Source of the DNA: Clostridia bacterium
GTDB lineage: Bacteria; Bacillota; Clostridia; Christensenellales; Aristaeellaceae
NCBI GenBank assembly: GCA_017936375.1
Contig: JAGBFR010000010.1
Span: 60,153-124,152 of the forward strand
Length of the DNA stretch: 64,000 bases
Reading direction: 5' to 3'
Part shown: positions 1 to 8,069 of the stretch, piece after piece
Position numbering within the stretch: position 1 is the stretch's first letter
How the letters are laid out: every line of letters starts with the position of its first letter
Translations under genes and position numbers: made by a program
The notes under the pieces: generated by a model
The model's database searches: none
Told to the model about the DNA's origin: nothing
The model's input: only the letters and a program-made list of their open reading frames with translations

Positions 1-537
1 GCGCGCGCAGAGGCGGACGGTGTCGTCGTAATTGACGGCGGTGATTTCTGCGTCAGCGCCGCAGGCACGGATATTCTGGAGGCGCTCCGCCGCGCTGCCG
101 GATGGCATGCGGACGATGGAGCGATGCCCGTATTCCCGCGCGGTCCATGCCACGCCGCGGCCATGGTTGCCGTCCGTCGCGGTGATGAAGGTGAGCGTGC
201 CCAGCGCCTCGCGCGCAGCGGGCGAGGTCAGGGCGGCATGGCTCATCTCCTCCGGCGCAAGGCCGAGCCGCTCGGCCAGGCAGCGGCCGATGGCATAGCT
301 GCCGCCGAGTACCTTGAAGGCGTTGAGCCCGAAGCGGAAGGACTCGTCCTTGACATAGAGCCCGCCCACGCCCATGAGTTTCGCCGTCTCGTCAAGGCTG
401 CGCAGCGGGGTCGCCGCGTACTGGGGGAATGTGCGGTGGAAGGCGAGGACGCTTTGCGCGGCCTGCGGGCCGAGGAAGCGCATGTCCGGCGCTTTTACGC
501 CGCGGGGGATGGGGGCGATATGATAATCCCTGTTCAT
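1..537 (-). CDS. dpaL: Diaminopropionate ammonia-lyase, N-terminal part (runs off left edge)
   Basis: The reverse strand codes 179 residues from an ATG at 537, preceded by an AGAAAGGAA ribosome site, and stays open to the window edge. Visible signatures are KDESFRFGLNAFKVLGG, with the lysine expected to hold PLP, then TATDGNHGRGVAWTA and NYDDTVRL. These match the fold-type II PLP enzyme YgeX/DpaL, which turns 2,3-diaminopropionate into pyruvate and ammonia in the cytoplasm. The wider family includes threonine dehydratases, but the RFGLNAFK and DGNHGRGVAW forms are characteristic of the diaminopropionate enzyme. The XRE regulator lies 29 bases upstream on the same strand, so the two are probably cotranscribed. 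About the C-terminal half is outside the window. Confidence 0.88.
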   Translation of the reverse strand, partial: MNRDYHIAPIPRGVKAPDMRFLGPQAAQSVLAFHRTFPQYAATPLRSLDETAKLMGVGGLYVKDESFRFGLNAFKVLGGSYAIGRCLAERLGLAPEEMSHAALTSPAAREALGTLTFITATDGNHGRGVAWTAREYGHRSIVRMPSGSAAERLQNIRACGADAEITAVNYDDTVRLCAR

Positions 538-566
538 GGATGACGTTCCTTTCTATATAGTGTGCA

Positions 567-1292
567 TCAGTCGCGGTTGTCGACGATCCACATGTTCAGC
601 TTCTGCCAGCGCTGCATCTCCTTGCGGGTGATCATCAGCCGACGGCGGAAGTCCTCGGTCGGCTCCTGCGGGGTGAGGGTGACAAGGCACTTGAAGGCGC
701 AGGGCATCAGATCCGCGCTGGAAATGCCGCAGAGCAGGCCCTCGGTGAAGCTGCGCAGCTCGAGGGGATTGAAGATGTAGAGCAGATCCTCTTCAAGCCT
801 GTTGTACTGATTGACGAAGGAGAAGCGGATGAGCATGTCGCTGTAGACGACGGTGCCCTTGTAGTAGATGCCGCGGCTGCGGCCGGACGGGGTGTAGGTG
901 TTGATATAGAGCGTGGCCTCGCAGTCCCCGTCGATCAGGCGTCCGCGGTGGATGTCGATCACGCCGTCCTTGAGCCTGCCATAGCGCCCGTCATAAAAAT
1001 AGAAGTAGAGCCTGTCCGCCTGAAAATACGGGCTGCCGCCCTGCGCCTGCAGGGCGGGCGCGGCGTGCTCCGGCTCGGGCGGGCGGCAGTCCGCCAGCTG
1101 GCTCAGCTCCATATCCAGCGCCTTGCTGAGGTCATAGAGCGTCTGTACGTCCAGCACGATGTCGCCCGTCTCATATTTGCTCATGCTGGCGCGGCTCTTG
1201 TGGATGGCGTCGGCCAGCTGCTGGAGGGTCATGCCCATCTCGCGCCGCCGGGCGCGGATGCGCGCGCCGATCTGCCTGCTGATGTCGTTCAT
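567..1292 (-). CDS. XRE-family transcriptional regulator with C-terminal sensor-like domain
   Basis: A 241-residue protein. Residues 1-65 form a helix-turn-helix domain of the XRE/Cro type (MTLQQLADAIHKSRASMSKYE, followed by VQTLYDLSKALDMEL). The remaining roughly 160 residues are an aromatic-rich domain I do not recognise by name, similar in layout to other clostridial XRE regulators with a C-terminal ligand-sensing part. The start ATG at 1292 follows TTTGAGGAATCAGC. It lies just upstream of the diaminopropionate lyase and divergent from two amino-acid-type symporters, so it probably controls this catabolic unit. The inducer is unknown. Confidence 0.82.
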   Translation of the reverse strand: MNDISRQIGARIRARRREMGMTLQQLADAIHKSRASMSKYETGDIVLDVQTLYDLSKALDMELSQLADCRPPEPEHAAPALQAQGGSPYFQADRLYFYFYDGRYGRLKDGVIDIHRGRLIDGDCEATLYINTYTPSGRSRGIYYKGTVVYSDMLIRFSFVNQYNRLEEDLLYIFNPLELRSFTEGLLCGISSADLMPCAFKCLVTLTPQEPTEDFRRRLMITRKEMQRWQKLNMWIVDNRD

Positions 1293-1307
1293 GCTGATTC
1301 CTCAAAG

Positions 1308-1443
1308 TTTCGTCAGAATATACACTTTGGGCGCTGCACGCCGGAAAAGGGCGGATCACAGCGCTGTTTGTGTTTATAATTCTATTTACAGGAAACGAAT
1401 CCTTCATGTGATTTCGTCAAAAGAAACATTCTGACGTTTGTCC
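1308..1443. promoter_or_regulatory. Divergent control region with repeated CGTCA elements
   Basis: The 245-base gap between the XRE regulator and the first symporter contains TTTCGTCA at 1308-1315 and again at 1412-1419, plus an inverted TGACG at 1432-1436. CGTCAGAAT (1311-1319) and ATTCTGACG (1428-1436) are exact reverse complements. The pair at 1415-1436 forms CGTCA-N12-TGACG and abuts the -35 element of the symporter promoter. One copy sits directly in front of the regulator gene. This is the arrangement expected for operators of a divergent regulator. The assignment to the XRE protein is inference. Confidence 0.45.
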
Positions 1444-1466
1444 GCGCCCTCTGCCGCTGATATAAT
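1438..1466 (+). promoter_or_regulatory. Sigma-A-type promoter for first NSS symporter
   Basis: TTGTCC (1438-1443), a 17-base spacer and a perfect TATAAT (1461-1466). Just downstream, CGGCGC-GAAAA-GCGCCG (1474-1490) could form a small hairpin in the leader before the start codon at 1538. Confidence 0.65.
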
Positions 1467-1537
1467 GAAAAACCGGCGCGAAAAGCGCCGAATCATTTCT
1501 GCATATCCTGCTACTGATATAGAAGGGACGGCATGGC

Positions 1538-2935
1538 ATGGAATCTCAGGCAAAGAAAAAGGGCAGCTTTACCAGCTCCCTCGGCTTCATCCTCTCTGCG
1601 GCGGGCAGCGCCGTGGGCGTGGGCAATATCTGGCGCTTCCCGTATCTGGCGGCGAAGGACGGCGGCGGCCTGTTCCTGCTGGTGTATCTGGCGCTGGTGA
1701 TGACGGTGGGCTTTACCCTCCTGGTGACGGATATCGCCATCGGCCGCAGGACGAAGAAGAGCGCGCTGCGCGCCTTTGGCAGCATACGCCCGAAGTGGGA
1801 CTTCCTGGGTAAGATGACCTTCCTCGTCCCGGCGATGATCATGACGTATTACACCGTCATCGGCGGCTGGGTGACCAAGTACGCGGCGATGTACGCCATC
1901 GGCGCGGGCGCGAAGACGGCGGCGGACGGCTACTTCACGTCCTTTATCACGTCGCCCGTCTCCCCGATCGTCTTTATGCTCCTCTTCCTTTCAGCGACGG
2001 CGCTGGTCGTCTACCGCGGGGTGGAGAAGGGCGTTGAGAAGTTCTCCGAGTATGTGATGCCGGGCCTGCTTCTGATGATCGTCGCCATCGCGCTCTTTTC
2101 CCTGACGCTCTCGCACACCGGCGCGGACGGTTCCGTGCGCACGGGCATGCAGGGCCTTGCGGTGTATCTGATTCCGAATTTCGAGGGGCTGACCTTCGGC
2201 CGCTTCATGGGCATTCTTCTGGATGCGATGAGCCAGCTCTTCTTCTCTCTGAGCGTGTCGATGGGCATCATGATCACCTACGGCTCGTATGTGAAGAAGG
2301 ACGTCAACCTCAGCCAGTCGATCAGCCGGATTGAGCTCTTTGACACCGGCGTGGCGCTGCTGGCGGGCATGATGATCATCCCGGCGGTGTATGTGTTCTT
2401 CGGCACGGAGGGCATGGCCTCCGGCCCGAGCCTGATGTTCATCTCCCTGCCGAAGGTGTTTGAGGCGATGGGCTTTGCGGGGCATATCGTGGGCCTCGTG
2501 TTCTTTGTGATGGTGGTCTTCGCCGCGCTGACCTCGAGCGTCTCGATCATGGAGACGCTGGTGGCCAACTGCATGGACCTCTTCGGCGCGGGGAGGAAGA
2601 AGGTCAGCCTCGCGATTACGGTGTTTTCCGCCGTCTCCGCGGCGGTGATCTGCCTGGGCTACAATGTCTTCTACTTTGAACTCACGCTGCCGGGCGGCGG
2701 CACGGCGCAGCTGCTCGATCTGGTCGACTATATCAGCAACAGCGTGCTCATGCCGCTGATCTCCGCGCTGACCTGTGTGTTCGTGGGCCATGTGCTCGGG
2801 CCGAAGTGGATTGAGGAGGAGATGACGGCGAGCGGGCACCGCTTCGGCCGCAGGCGGCTGTATGCGTTCATGATCCGCTATGCCGCGCCGGTGATGATGA
2901 CGGCGATCTTCCTCACCTCCGCCGGCATCCTGTAA
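1538..2935 (+). CDS. Sodium:neurotransmitter symporter (NSS/SNF) family transporter
   Basis: A 465-residue polytopic membrane protein. The N-terminal signature LGFILSAAGSAVGVGNIWRFPYL is the transmembrane 1 sodium/substrate-binding segment of LeuT-like NSS transporters. Length is in the usual bacterial range (about 440-510), with about 11-12 hydrophobic segments. The family couples sodium import to uptake of amino acids or related amines. The ATG at 1538 follows GAAGGGAC. Because the gene faces away from a diaminopropionate lyase and its regulator, it may import diaminopropionate or a related amino acid; this is inference from context only. The next gene is a close paralogue. Confidence 0.9.
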   Translation: MESQAKKKGSFTSSLGFILSAAGSAVGVGNIWRFPYLAAKDGGGLFLLVYLALVMTVGFTLLVTDIAIGRRTKKSALRAFGSIRPKWDFLGKMTFLVPAMIMTYYTVIGGWVTKYAAMYAIGAGAKTAADGYFTSFITSPVSPIVFMLLFLSATALVVYRGVEKGVEKFSEYVMPGLLLMIVAIALFSLTLSHTGADGSVRTGMQGLAVYLIPNFEGLTFGRFMGILLDAMSQLFFSLSVSMGIMITYGSYVKKDVNLSQSISRIELFDTGVALLAGMMIIPAVYVFFGTEGMASGPSLMFISLPKVFEAMGFAGHIVGLVFFVMVVFAALTSSVSIMETLVANCMDLFGAGRKKVSLAITVFSAVSAAVICLGYNVFYFELTLPGGGTAQLLDLVDYISNSVLMPLISALTCVFVGHVLGPKWIEEEMTASGHRFGRRRLYAFMIRYAAPVMMTAIFLTSAGIL

Positions 2936-2956
2936 AGAAAACAGAAAACAAGCCCG

Positions 2957-2992
2957 CCCGCCGCAGGATGAAAAAAACCGTGCGCCGGCGGG
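2957..2992 (+). terminator. Possible weak hairpin after first symporter
   Basis: CCCGCCG (2957-2963) can pair with CGGCGGG (2986-2992) across a 22-base loop. There is no T-run behind it and the right arm touches the next promoter, so it is a poor intrinsic terminator. Confidence 0.25.
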
Positions 2993-3021
2993 TTGACTTA
3001 TTCTCCTTGTGCGGGTAGAAT
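2993..3021 (+). promoter_or_regulatory. Sigma-A-type promoter for second NSS symporter
   Basis: TTGACT (2993-2998), 17-base spacer, TAGAAT (3016-3021). It lies 38 bases before the chosen start at 3059, so the two paralogous symporters have separate promoters. Confidence 0.75.
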
Positions 3022-3058
3022 GCTCTTTAGGTATGAGTTTTCCACGGAGGTTTGGAAT

Positions 3059-4429
3059 ATGGATAAGAAACAGAAGCAGCGCGGCAGTTTTTCCGGCGGT
3101 CTTGGGTATATTCTGGCGGTTGCGGGCTCTGCTGTCGGCCTTGGCAATATCTGGCGCTTCCCCTATCTGGCGGCGAAGTACGGCGGCGGCATGTTCCTGC
3201 TGGTGTATCTGGTGCTGGTGGCGACGTTTGGCTATACGCTGATCGTCTCGGAGACGGCGCTTGGCCGTATGACGGGCAAGAGCCCTGTTGGCGCATTCTC
3301 TTCCTTTGGTAAGGGGAAGCTGCTGCGCGCGGGCGGCTGGGTCAATGCGATCGTGCCGATGCTGATTGTGCCGTATTACAGCGTGATCGGCGGCTGGGTG
3401 GCCAAGTATCTGTTTGAATATCTGCGCGGCAGCACGCAGGCGCTGGCGGAGGATGCGTATTTCACGACCTTCCTTTCCTCGCCGGCGAGCATGGAGATCT
3501 GGTTCCTCGTCTTTGCCGCGGCGACGGTGCTGGTCATCACGGGCGGCGTCAAGGACGGCGTGGAGCGCGTGTCCAAGATGATGATGCCGGTGCTGGTCGT
3601 GCTGGCGGTGATTGTCGCCGCGTATTCGGTCACGCGCCCGGGCGCGATGGCGGGCGTCAAATACTTCTTCATCCCGAATTTTGAAAACTTCTCGCTGATG
3701 ACGGTCGTGGCGGCGATGGGGCAGATGTTCTATTCGCTCTCCATCGCCATGGGCGTGCTCTACACCTACGGCTCCTACATCAAGAAGGATGTGGATATCG
3801 AGAAATCGACCACGCAGATCGAGATTTTTGATACGGCGATCGCCGTGCTCGCGGGCCTGATGATCATTCCGGCGGTCTTCGCCTTCTCCGGCGGCGACCC
3901 GGCGAAGCTCAACGCCGGCCCTTCGCTGATGTTCATCACCCTGCCGAAGGTCTTTGCCAGCATGGGCCTTGGCACTCCGGCGGGCGTGCTGTTCTTCCTG
4001 CTGGTGCTCTTTGCGGCGCTGACCAGCTCGATTTCCCTCATGGAGACCAGCGTTTCCACACTGGAGGATCAGTTCGGCTGGAGCCGCAGAAGGGGCTGCG
4101 CCGTGATGACGGCGGAGATCGTCGTGCTCGGCTCCCTGTCCGTGCTGGGCTTCAATCTGCTCGATTTCGTCAAGCTCTTTGGCATGTCCGTGCTCGACTT
4201 CTTTGACTTCCTGACCAACTCGGTCATGATGCCCATCGGCGCGCTGGCGACCTGCCTGCTGATCGTGCGCGTCATCGGCGTGAAGGCGATCGAGCAGGAG
4301 GTGGAGATCTCCTCGAAGTTCTCCCGCAAGAAGCTCTACGGCGTGTTCGTGCGCTATCTGGCGCCGGCGTGCGTCGTGATCATCTTCCTGAGCGCGATTG
4401 CCAATGTGCTCGGCCTGATCTCCATGTAA
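3059..4429 (+). CDS. Sodium:neurotransmitter symporter (NSS/SNF) family transporter, paralogue
   Basis: A 456-residue transporter of the LeuT/NSS family with LGYILAVAGSAVGLGNIWRF at the N-terminus and about 12 hydrophobic segments. The frame is open upstream to 2993, but an ATG at 3059 preceded by ACGGAGG at 3045-3050 gives a start that aligns with the previous paralogue (MDKKQKQRGSF against MESQAKKKGSF). It is clearly related to the upstream symporter along its full length, which suggests local duplication with divergence of substrate. The methyltransferase gene follows after 15 bases. Confidence 0.9.
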   Translation: MDKKQKQRGSFSGGLGYILAVAGSAVGLGNIWRFPYLAAKYGGGMFLLVYLVLVATFGYTLIVSETALGRMTGKSPVGAFSSFGKGKLLRAGGWVNAIVPMLIVPYYSVIGGWVAKYLFEYLRGSTQALAEDAYFTTFLSSPASMEIWFLVFAAATVLVITGGVKDGVERVSKMMMPVLVVLAVIVAAYSVTRPGAMAGVKYFFIPNFENFSLMTVVAAMGQMFYSLSIAMGVLYTYGSYIKKDVDIEKSTTQIEIFDTAIAVLAGLMIIPAVFAFSGGDPAKLNAGPSLMFITLPKVFASMGLGTPAGVLFFLLVLFAALTSSISLMETSVSTLEDQFGWSRRRGCAVMTAEIVVLGSLSVLGFNLLDFVKLFGMSVLDFFDFLTNSVMMPIGALATCLLIVRVIGVKAIEQEVEISSKFSRKKLYGVFVRYLAPACVVIIFLSAIANVLGLISM

Positions 4430-4444
4430 GCGAAAGGTGTCTGT

Positions 4445-5026
4445 ATGGATAAGAAGGAAGTCGCCGCGTTTTTTGACCGGTGGGCGGCGGACTGGGATGC
4501 GGATATGATTCGCGACGACAGGAAGATTGGCCAGATTCTCGACGCTGCCTGTGTGGGCGAGGGATGCTCCGTGCTGGACGTTGCCTGCGGCACGGGCGTG
4601 CTCTTTCCGGATTATCTGGCGCGGAATGCGGCGCATGTCACCGGGATTGATCTGTCTGCCGAGATGGCGAGGATCGCCGCGGACAAGGCGAGCGACCCGC
4701 GTATCGAGGTAATCTGCGGTGATGTCGAAACGACCTGTTTTGATCGCCTGTATGACTGCTGTGTGGTCTACAATGCCTTTCCGCATTTTGTCGATCCGAA
4801 GCGCGTGCTTGGCAGGCTTTCTGCGCTGCTTGCGCCGGGCGGCGTGCTCTGTGTCGCGCACGGCATGAGCCTTGAAGCGCTGGAGCGGCATCATCAGCGT
4901 GCGCGCGGCGTGAGCCGGACGATGCTTGCGCCAAACGAGCTCTGCGCGCTGCTCCCTCCGGGCATGGAGGTGCTGACCGCCGTCGCGGATGATGAAAAGT
5001 ATATCGTCGCCGCGAGGCGGGCATAA
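4445..5026 (+). CDS. Class I SAM-dependent methyltransferase
   Basis: A 193-residue cytoplasmic protein with a Rossmann-type methyltransferase core. VLDVACGTGVLFPDYL (about residues 42-57) is the glycine-rich SAM-binding motif I, VTGIDLSAEMARIA gives the acidic residue at the end of strand 2, and ICGDVE is the following motif. It resembles the UbiE/Methyltransf_11-25 type, whose small-molecule substrate cannot be read from sequence. It starts 15 bases after the symporter and is probably cotranscribed with it. A strong terminator follows. Confidence 0.8.
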   Translation: MDKKEVAAFFDRWAADWDADMIRDDRKIGQILDAACVGEGCSVLDVACGTGVLFPDYLARNAAHVTGIDLSAEMARIAADKASDPRIEVICGDVETTCFDRLYDCCVVYNAFPHFVDPKRVLGRLSALLAPGGVLCVAHGMSLEALERHHQRARGVSRTMLAPNELCALLPPGMEVLTAVADDEKYIVAARRA

Positions 5027-5057
5027 GCCGCATCGGAGAACAGAATACCATATTGAC

Positions 5058-5114
5058 CGCCCGGCAAGGCGCCGTCTTCAAATCGGAGACGAGCCCCTTT
5101 GCCGGGCGTTTTTT
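5058..5114 (+). terminator. Intrinsic terminator after methyltransferase
   Basis: CGCCCGGCAAGG (5058-5069) pairs with CCTTTGCCGGGCG (ending at 5108) and is followed by TTTTTT (5109-5114). The 334-base gap 5027-5360 otherwise holds only the hydrogenase promoter and leader. Confidence 0.88.
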
Positions 5115-5263
5115 CCTGCGCGCGGTCAACTGACCGGTTTGTCTGAGAGGTAACAAAAAAGATATAAAGATGAATGAAAAAGATGAATTATGCGTCTTCG
5201 CAGGAATAACAGGCCGCTGTTGCGGCACTTCTGACAAAGAACGACAGGAGGCGACAAAATCGA

Positions 5264-5337
5264 TTGACAAAAAGGTATCAATGCTTTATGATGTTACCGA
5301 TTATAAGTATTCTGGTATAATGTCGGGCGTCAGCCCG
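5264..5337 (+). promoter_or_regulatory. Hydrogenase operon promoter and leader hairpin
   Basis: A near-consensus sigma-A promoter: TTGACA (5264-5269), 17-base spacer, TATGAT (5287-5292). A second TATAAT at 5316-5321 has no good -35. The leader then contains CGGGC-GTCA-GCCCG (5324-5337), a short perfect hairpin, before the ribosome site AGGAGGAAG ahead of the start at 5361. This is the only strong promoter I see before the 14-kb hydrogenase gene string. Confidence 0.8.
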
Positions 5338-5360
5338 GTTACCATTTCAGGAGGAAGAAT

Positions 5361-6443
5361 ATGAGCTATACCATTCCTGTCGGCCCTTACCATCCTGCGC
5401 TGGAGGAGCCGGTACACGCGAAGCTGATTGTGGACGGCGAGCGCATTGTCGACGCAGAGGTCTTCATCGGCTACAATCACCGCGGTATTGAGAAGCTCTG
5501 CCAGGAACGCAACTTCATCCAGACGATCACGCTGGTGGAGCGCGTCTGCGGCATCTGCTCCCATTCCCACGCATGGACCTACTGCCGCTGCATTGAGCAT
5601 ATCGCCGGCATGGAGGTTTCCAAGCGCGCGCAGTACATCCGAGACGTCATCGCGGAGCTGGAGCGCATCCATTCCCATCTGCTCTGGCTGGGCGTCGCCT
5701 GCCATATCGTCGGCCATGACAGCCTGTTCATGCAGATGTGGGCAGACCGCGAGCAGACCATGGACACCCTCGAGCTGCTCACCGGCAACCGCGTCAATTA
5801 CGCGATGAACATCATCGGCGGCGTGCGCCGCGACTTCAGCCTCGAGCAGATTGCCGTCACGCTCAAGTGCATCGATGAGCTCGAGGAGCGCATGAAGCGT
5901 CTGGCCGATTTCCTGACGACGGACACCACCCTCGCCATGCGCACTAAGGGCGTCGGCATTCTGACGACCGAGGACGCCATCCGCATCGGCGCGGAGGGCC
6001 CCCATGCCCGCGCCTCCGGCGTGCATATGGATGTGCGCAAGGACAGCCCGTACTCCAGCTACGAGGACTTTGACTTCAATATGATCGTGGCGGACAGCTG
6101 CGACGTCTATGCGCGCGTGGTCGTGCGCGTGGGCGAGATCTTTGAGTCCATCAAGATCATCCGTCAGGCGCTGGGCAATCTGCCGGAGGGCGCGCTCAAT
6201 CTGGGCAACAAGATCCCGAAGGTGCCGGCCGGCGAGTTTGTCGCCCGCCACGAGGCGCCGCGCGGCCATCTGGTCTATAAGGTCGTCACCGCAGGCGGCC
6301 CGACGAATAAGCGCGTCTCCATCCATGTGCCGACCTTCCGCAATGCGCCGACGGTCGCCACCATGCTGCGCGGCAATACCGTCGCCGACGGCGGCCTGAT
6401 CGTGGCCTCCATCGACCCGTGCTTCAGCTGCATGGACTGCTGA
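5361..6443 (+). CDS. mbhL: Group 4 membrane-bound [NiFe] hydrogenase large subunit (MbhL/EchE-like)
   Basis: A 360-residue NuoD-related catalytic subunit carrying the Ni-Fe centre. The proximal ligand motif is RVCGICSHSH (Cys63, Cys66) and the distal one is DPCFSC (Cys354, Cys357). Short length and these motif forms fit the ion-pumping Ech/Mbh group 4 rather than uptake hydrogenases (about 550 residues). The protein ends only three residues after the last nickel-ligand cysteine (MDC-stop), so it lacks the C-terminal tail that HycI/HyaD-type proteases remove in most hydrogenases. No such protease gene is in the window. First gene of the operon; hypA follows after one base. It should sit on the cytoplasmic face with MbhJ, MbhK and MbhN. 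Confidence 0.93.
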   Translation: MSYTIPVGPYHPALEEPVHAKLIVDGERIVDAEVFIGYNHRGIEKLCQERNFIQTITLVERVCGICSHSHAWTYCRCIEHIAGMEVSKRAQYIRDVIAELERIHSHLLWLGVACHIVGHDSLFMQMWADREQTMDTLELLTGNRVNYAMNIIGGVRRDFSLEQIAVTLKCIDELEERMKRLADFLTTDTTLAMRTKGVGILTTEDAIRIGAEGPHARASGVHMDVRKDSPYSSYEDFDFNMIVADSCDVYARVVVRVGEIFESIKIIRQALGNLPEGALNLGNKIPKVPAGEFVARHEAPRGHLVYKVVTAGGPTNKRVSIHVPTFRNAPTVATMLRGNTVADGGLIVASIDPCFSCMDC

Positions 6444-6444
6444 T

Positions 6445-6786
6445 ATGCACGAGATGTCGATCGTGCAGAGCATGCTGGACATCGCTCTGCGCGCCGGGGG
6501 CGAGGCCGGAGCCAAGCGCATCAAAACCGTCCGCGTGAAGATGGGCGAGTATTCCGACGTGGTGCCGGTCATCATGCGCGAATACTTCGCCGTGGCCGCA
6601 AAGGGCACGATCTGCGAGGGCGCACAGATTGAGATTACCCGGATTCCGGTCACCATGCGCTGCCGCGCATGCGGCTGGGAGGGCAGGGTGGACAGGCGCC
6701 GCATCGTCTGCGGCGGCTGCGGCGGCATCGCGCTGACCCTGCTGACGGGACGCGAATTCTATGTGGAGAGCCTTGAGGCCGAGTGA
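6445..6786 (+). CDS. hypA: Hydrogenase nickel incorporation protein HypA
   Basis: A 113-residue nickel chaperone. It begins MHEMSIVQSM, with the invariant His2 that binds nickel. Structural zinc is held by two CxxC pairs, CRAC (Cys73, Cys76) and CGGC (Cys89, Cys92). HypA works with HypB to insert nickel into the large subunit after HypCDEF have delivered the Fe(CN)2CO group. Only one base separates it from the large subunit gene. The full length is normal for the family. Confidence 0.95.
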   Translation: MHEMSIVQSMLDIALRAGGEAGAKRIKTVRVKMGEYSDVVPVIMREYFAVAAKGTICEGAQIEITRIPVTMRCRACGWEGRVDRRRIVCGGCGGIALTLLTGREFYVESLEAE

Positions 6787-6855
6787 GGCCGGGGCTGTCC
6801 TGTGAGACATAAAGAATCTGAAGAATCAGATGAGAGCCAGAAAGGAGAGAGGCTG

Positions 6856-7542
6856 ATGGAGATCAAGGTCATGCACCAGATCATGGAATGGAATGAAGAC
6901 GTCTCCGATCAGGTCAAGGCCACGCTGGCCGAGCACCGGATCTGCCTGATCAACGTCATGGGCAGCCCGGGCGCGGGCAAGACCAGCCTGATCGTCAAGC
7001 TCATCGCCGCGCTGCGCGATGAATACCGCATCGGCGTGATCGAGGGCGATATCGCCGGCCAGATCGACGCGGAGACCATCGACAAGCTGGGCATTCCGGT
7101 CGTGCAGCTGGATACCGACGGCGCCTGCCATATTGAGGCGGAGAGCGTCCGCCATATGCTGCCGCTGTTTGATCTTGAGCAGCTGGATGTGCTGATTGTG
7201 GAGAATATCGGCAATCTGGTCTGCCCGGCGGAGTTCAATATCGGCGAGGCGTTCCGCGTGGCGCTCTTGTCCGTGCCGGAGGGCGACGACAAGGTGCACA
7301 AGTACCCGCTGATGTTCGCCACGTCCGACGCCGTTGTGATGCATAAATACGACATGCTGCCCTATTTCGACTTTGACGACAAGCGGGTGGAGAATGACGC
7401 CAAGGGTGTGAACCCGCAGGTGAAGGTCTTCCGCGCGTCCAGCCGCACGGGCGAGGGCATGGAGGAGCTGCTTGGCTATCTGCGCGCGCGCATTGATGCG
7501 GTGCGCACGGCGCAGGCAGAGACGAAGGAGGAGAATCCCTGA
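6856..7542 (+). CDS. hypB: Hydrogenase maturation GTPase HypB
   Basis: A 228-residue SIMIBI-class GTPase that drives nickel transfer to the hydrogenase large subunit. The P-loop is GSPGAGKTS (36-44). VIEGDIAGQ carries the switch aspartate, and ENIGNLVCPAEF contains the conserved cysteine of the dimer-interface metal site. The N-terminus has neither the CxxCGC motif of E. coli HypB nor a histidine-rich stretch. The guanine-specificity motif, normally NKxD, reads HKYD (163-166), an unusual change. The frame is open to 6802, but the ATG at 6856 after AAAGGAGAGAGG is the sensible start. It touches the following mrpE-like gene by one base. Confidence 0.92.
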   Translation: MEIKVMHQIMEWNEDVSDQVKATLAEHRICLINVMGSPGAGKTSLIVKLIAALRDEYRIGVIEGDIAGQIDAETIDKLGIPVVQLDTDGACHIEAESVRHMLPLFDLEQLDVLIVENIGNLVCPAEFNIGEAFRVALLSVPEGDDKVHKYPLMFATSDAVVMHKYDMLPYFDFDDKRVENDAKGVNPQVKVFRASSRTGEGMEELLGYLRARIDAVRTAQAETKEENP

Positions 7543-8069
7543 TGAAGAAGAGACGCCTTGGTGCGATTATCATCACGTTTATTCCGTGTTTCCTGTTCTG
7601 GCTGCTGCTGACGATGTCCCTTGAGGCAAATGAGCTGATCAGCGGCGTGCTGGTCTGCCTTGTGACGGCGTGGTTCTCCTCCGGCTTCTTTGTGCAGAAC
7701 GAGAAGACCATGGGCCGCCTGCTCAATCCGGTGCACATCATTGAGCTGATCTACTACATGACCTGCGTCTTCTCCGTCGAGCTCGTCAAGAGCAACTGGG
7801 CGATGGCCAAGGCCGTCTTCACCGGCACGAAGCTCAAGCAGGCGATCGTCAAGATCCCCGTGCACCGCGTGACGAACTACTACGGTCTCGCGCTGCTGGC
7901 AGACTGCATCACCCTCACGCCCGGCACAATCACGATGGACGTCATCGATGAGGACGGCGAGATCAGCATGTATGTGCAGTGGCTGATCATGGAGACGGAG
8001 GATGCTGAGGAGGCCGGCGAGATCATCAAGGGCCGCATGGAAAAATGGATCGGGAGGATCTTTGGATGA
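7542..8069 (+). CDS. mbhA: Mrp/Mbh antiporter-module subunit E (MbhA-like)
   Basis: A 175-residue membrane protein of the MnhE/MrpE family. Three hydrophobic segments lie in the first 110 residues, and YGLALLADCITLTPGTITMDV matches the family's conserved central motif (ANSITLTPGT in Mrp). In Mbh hydrogenases this is subunit A of the sodium/proton antiporter-like module. It starts at the last base of hypB and overlaps the next gene by four bases (ATGA), so translational coupling is likely. Confidence 0.88.
   Translation: MKKRRLGAIIITFIPCFLFWLLLTMSLEANELISGVLVCLVTAWFSSGFFVQNEKTMGRLLNPVHIIELIYYMTCVFSVELVKSNWAMAKAVFTGTKLKQAIVKIPVHRVTNYYGLALLADCITLTPGTITMDVIDEDGEISMYVQWLIMETEDAEEAGEIIKGRMEKWIGRIFG

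Noticed and set aside
1991-4894. 967-codon minus-strand frame opposite the two NSS symporters
   Set aside because: Same shadow effect; composition is Arg/His/Asp-rich and it spans two real genes and their promoter.
5316-5321. Second TATAAT upstream of the hydrogenase operon as a separate promoter
   Set aside because: The position 17 bases upstream (GTTACC) is not a credible -35; the promoter at 5264-5292 is far better.
5170-5364. 64-codon plus-strand frame before the hydrogenase large subunit
   Set aside because: It spans the -35, -10 and leader of the hydrogenase promoter and has no family resemblance.
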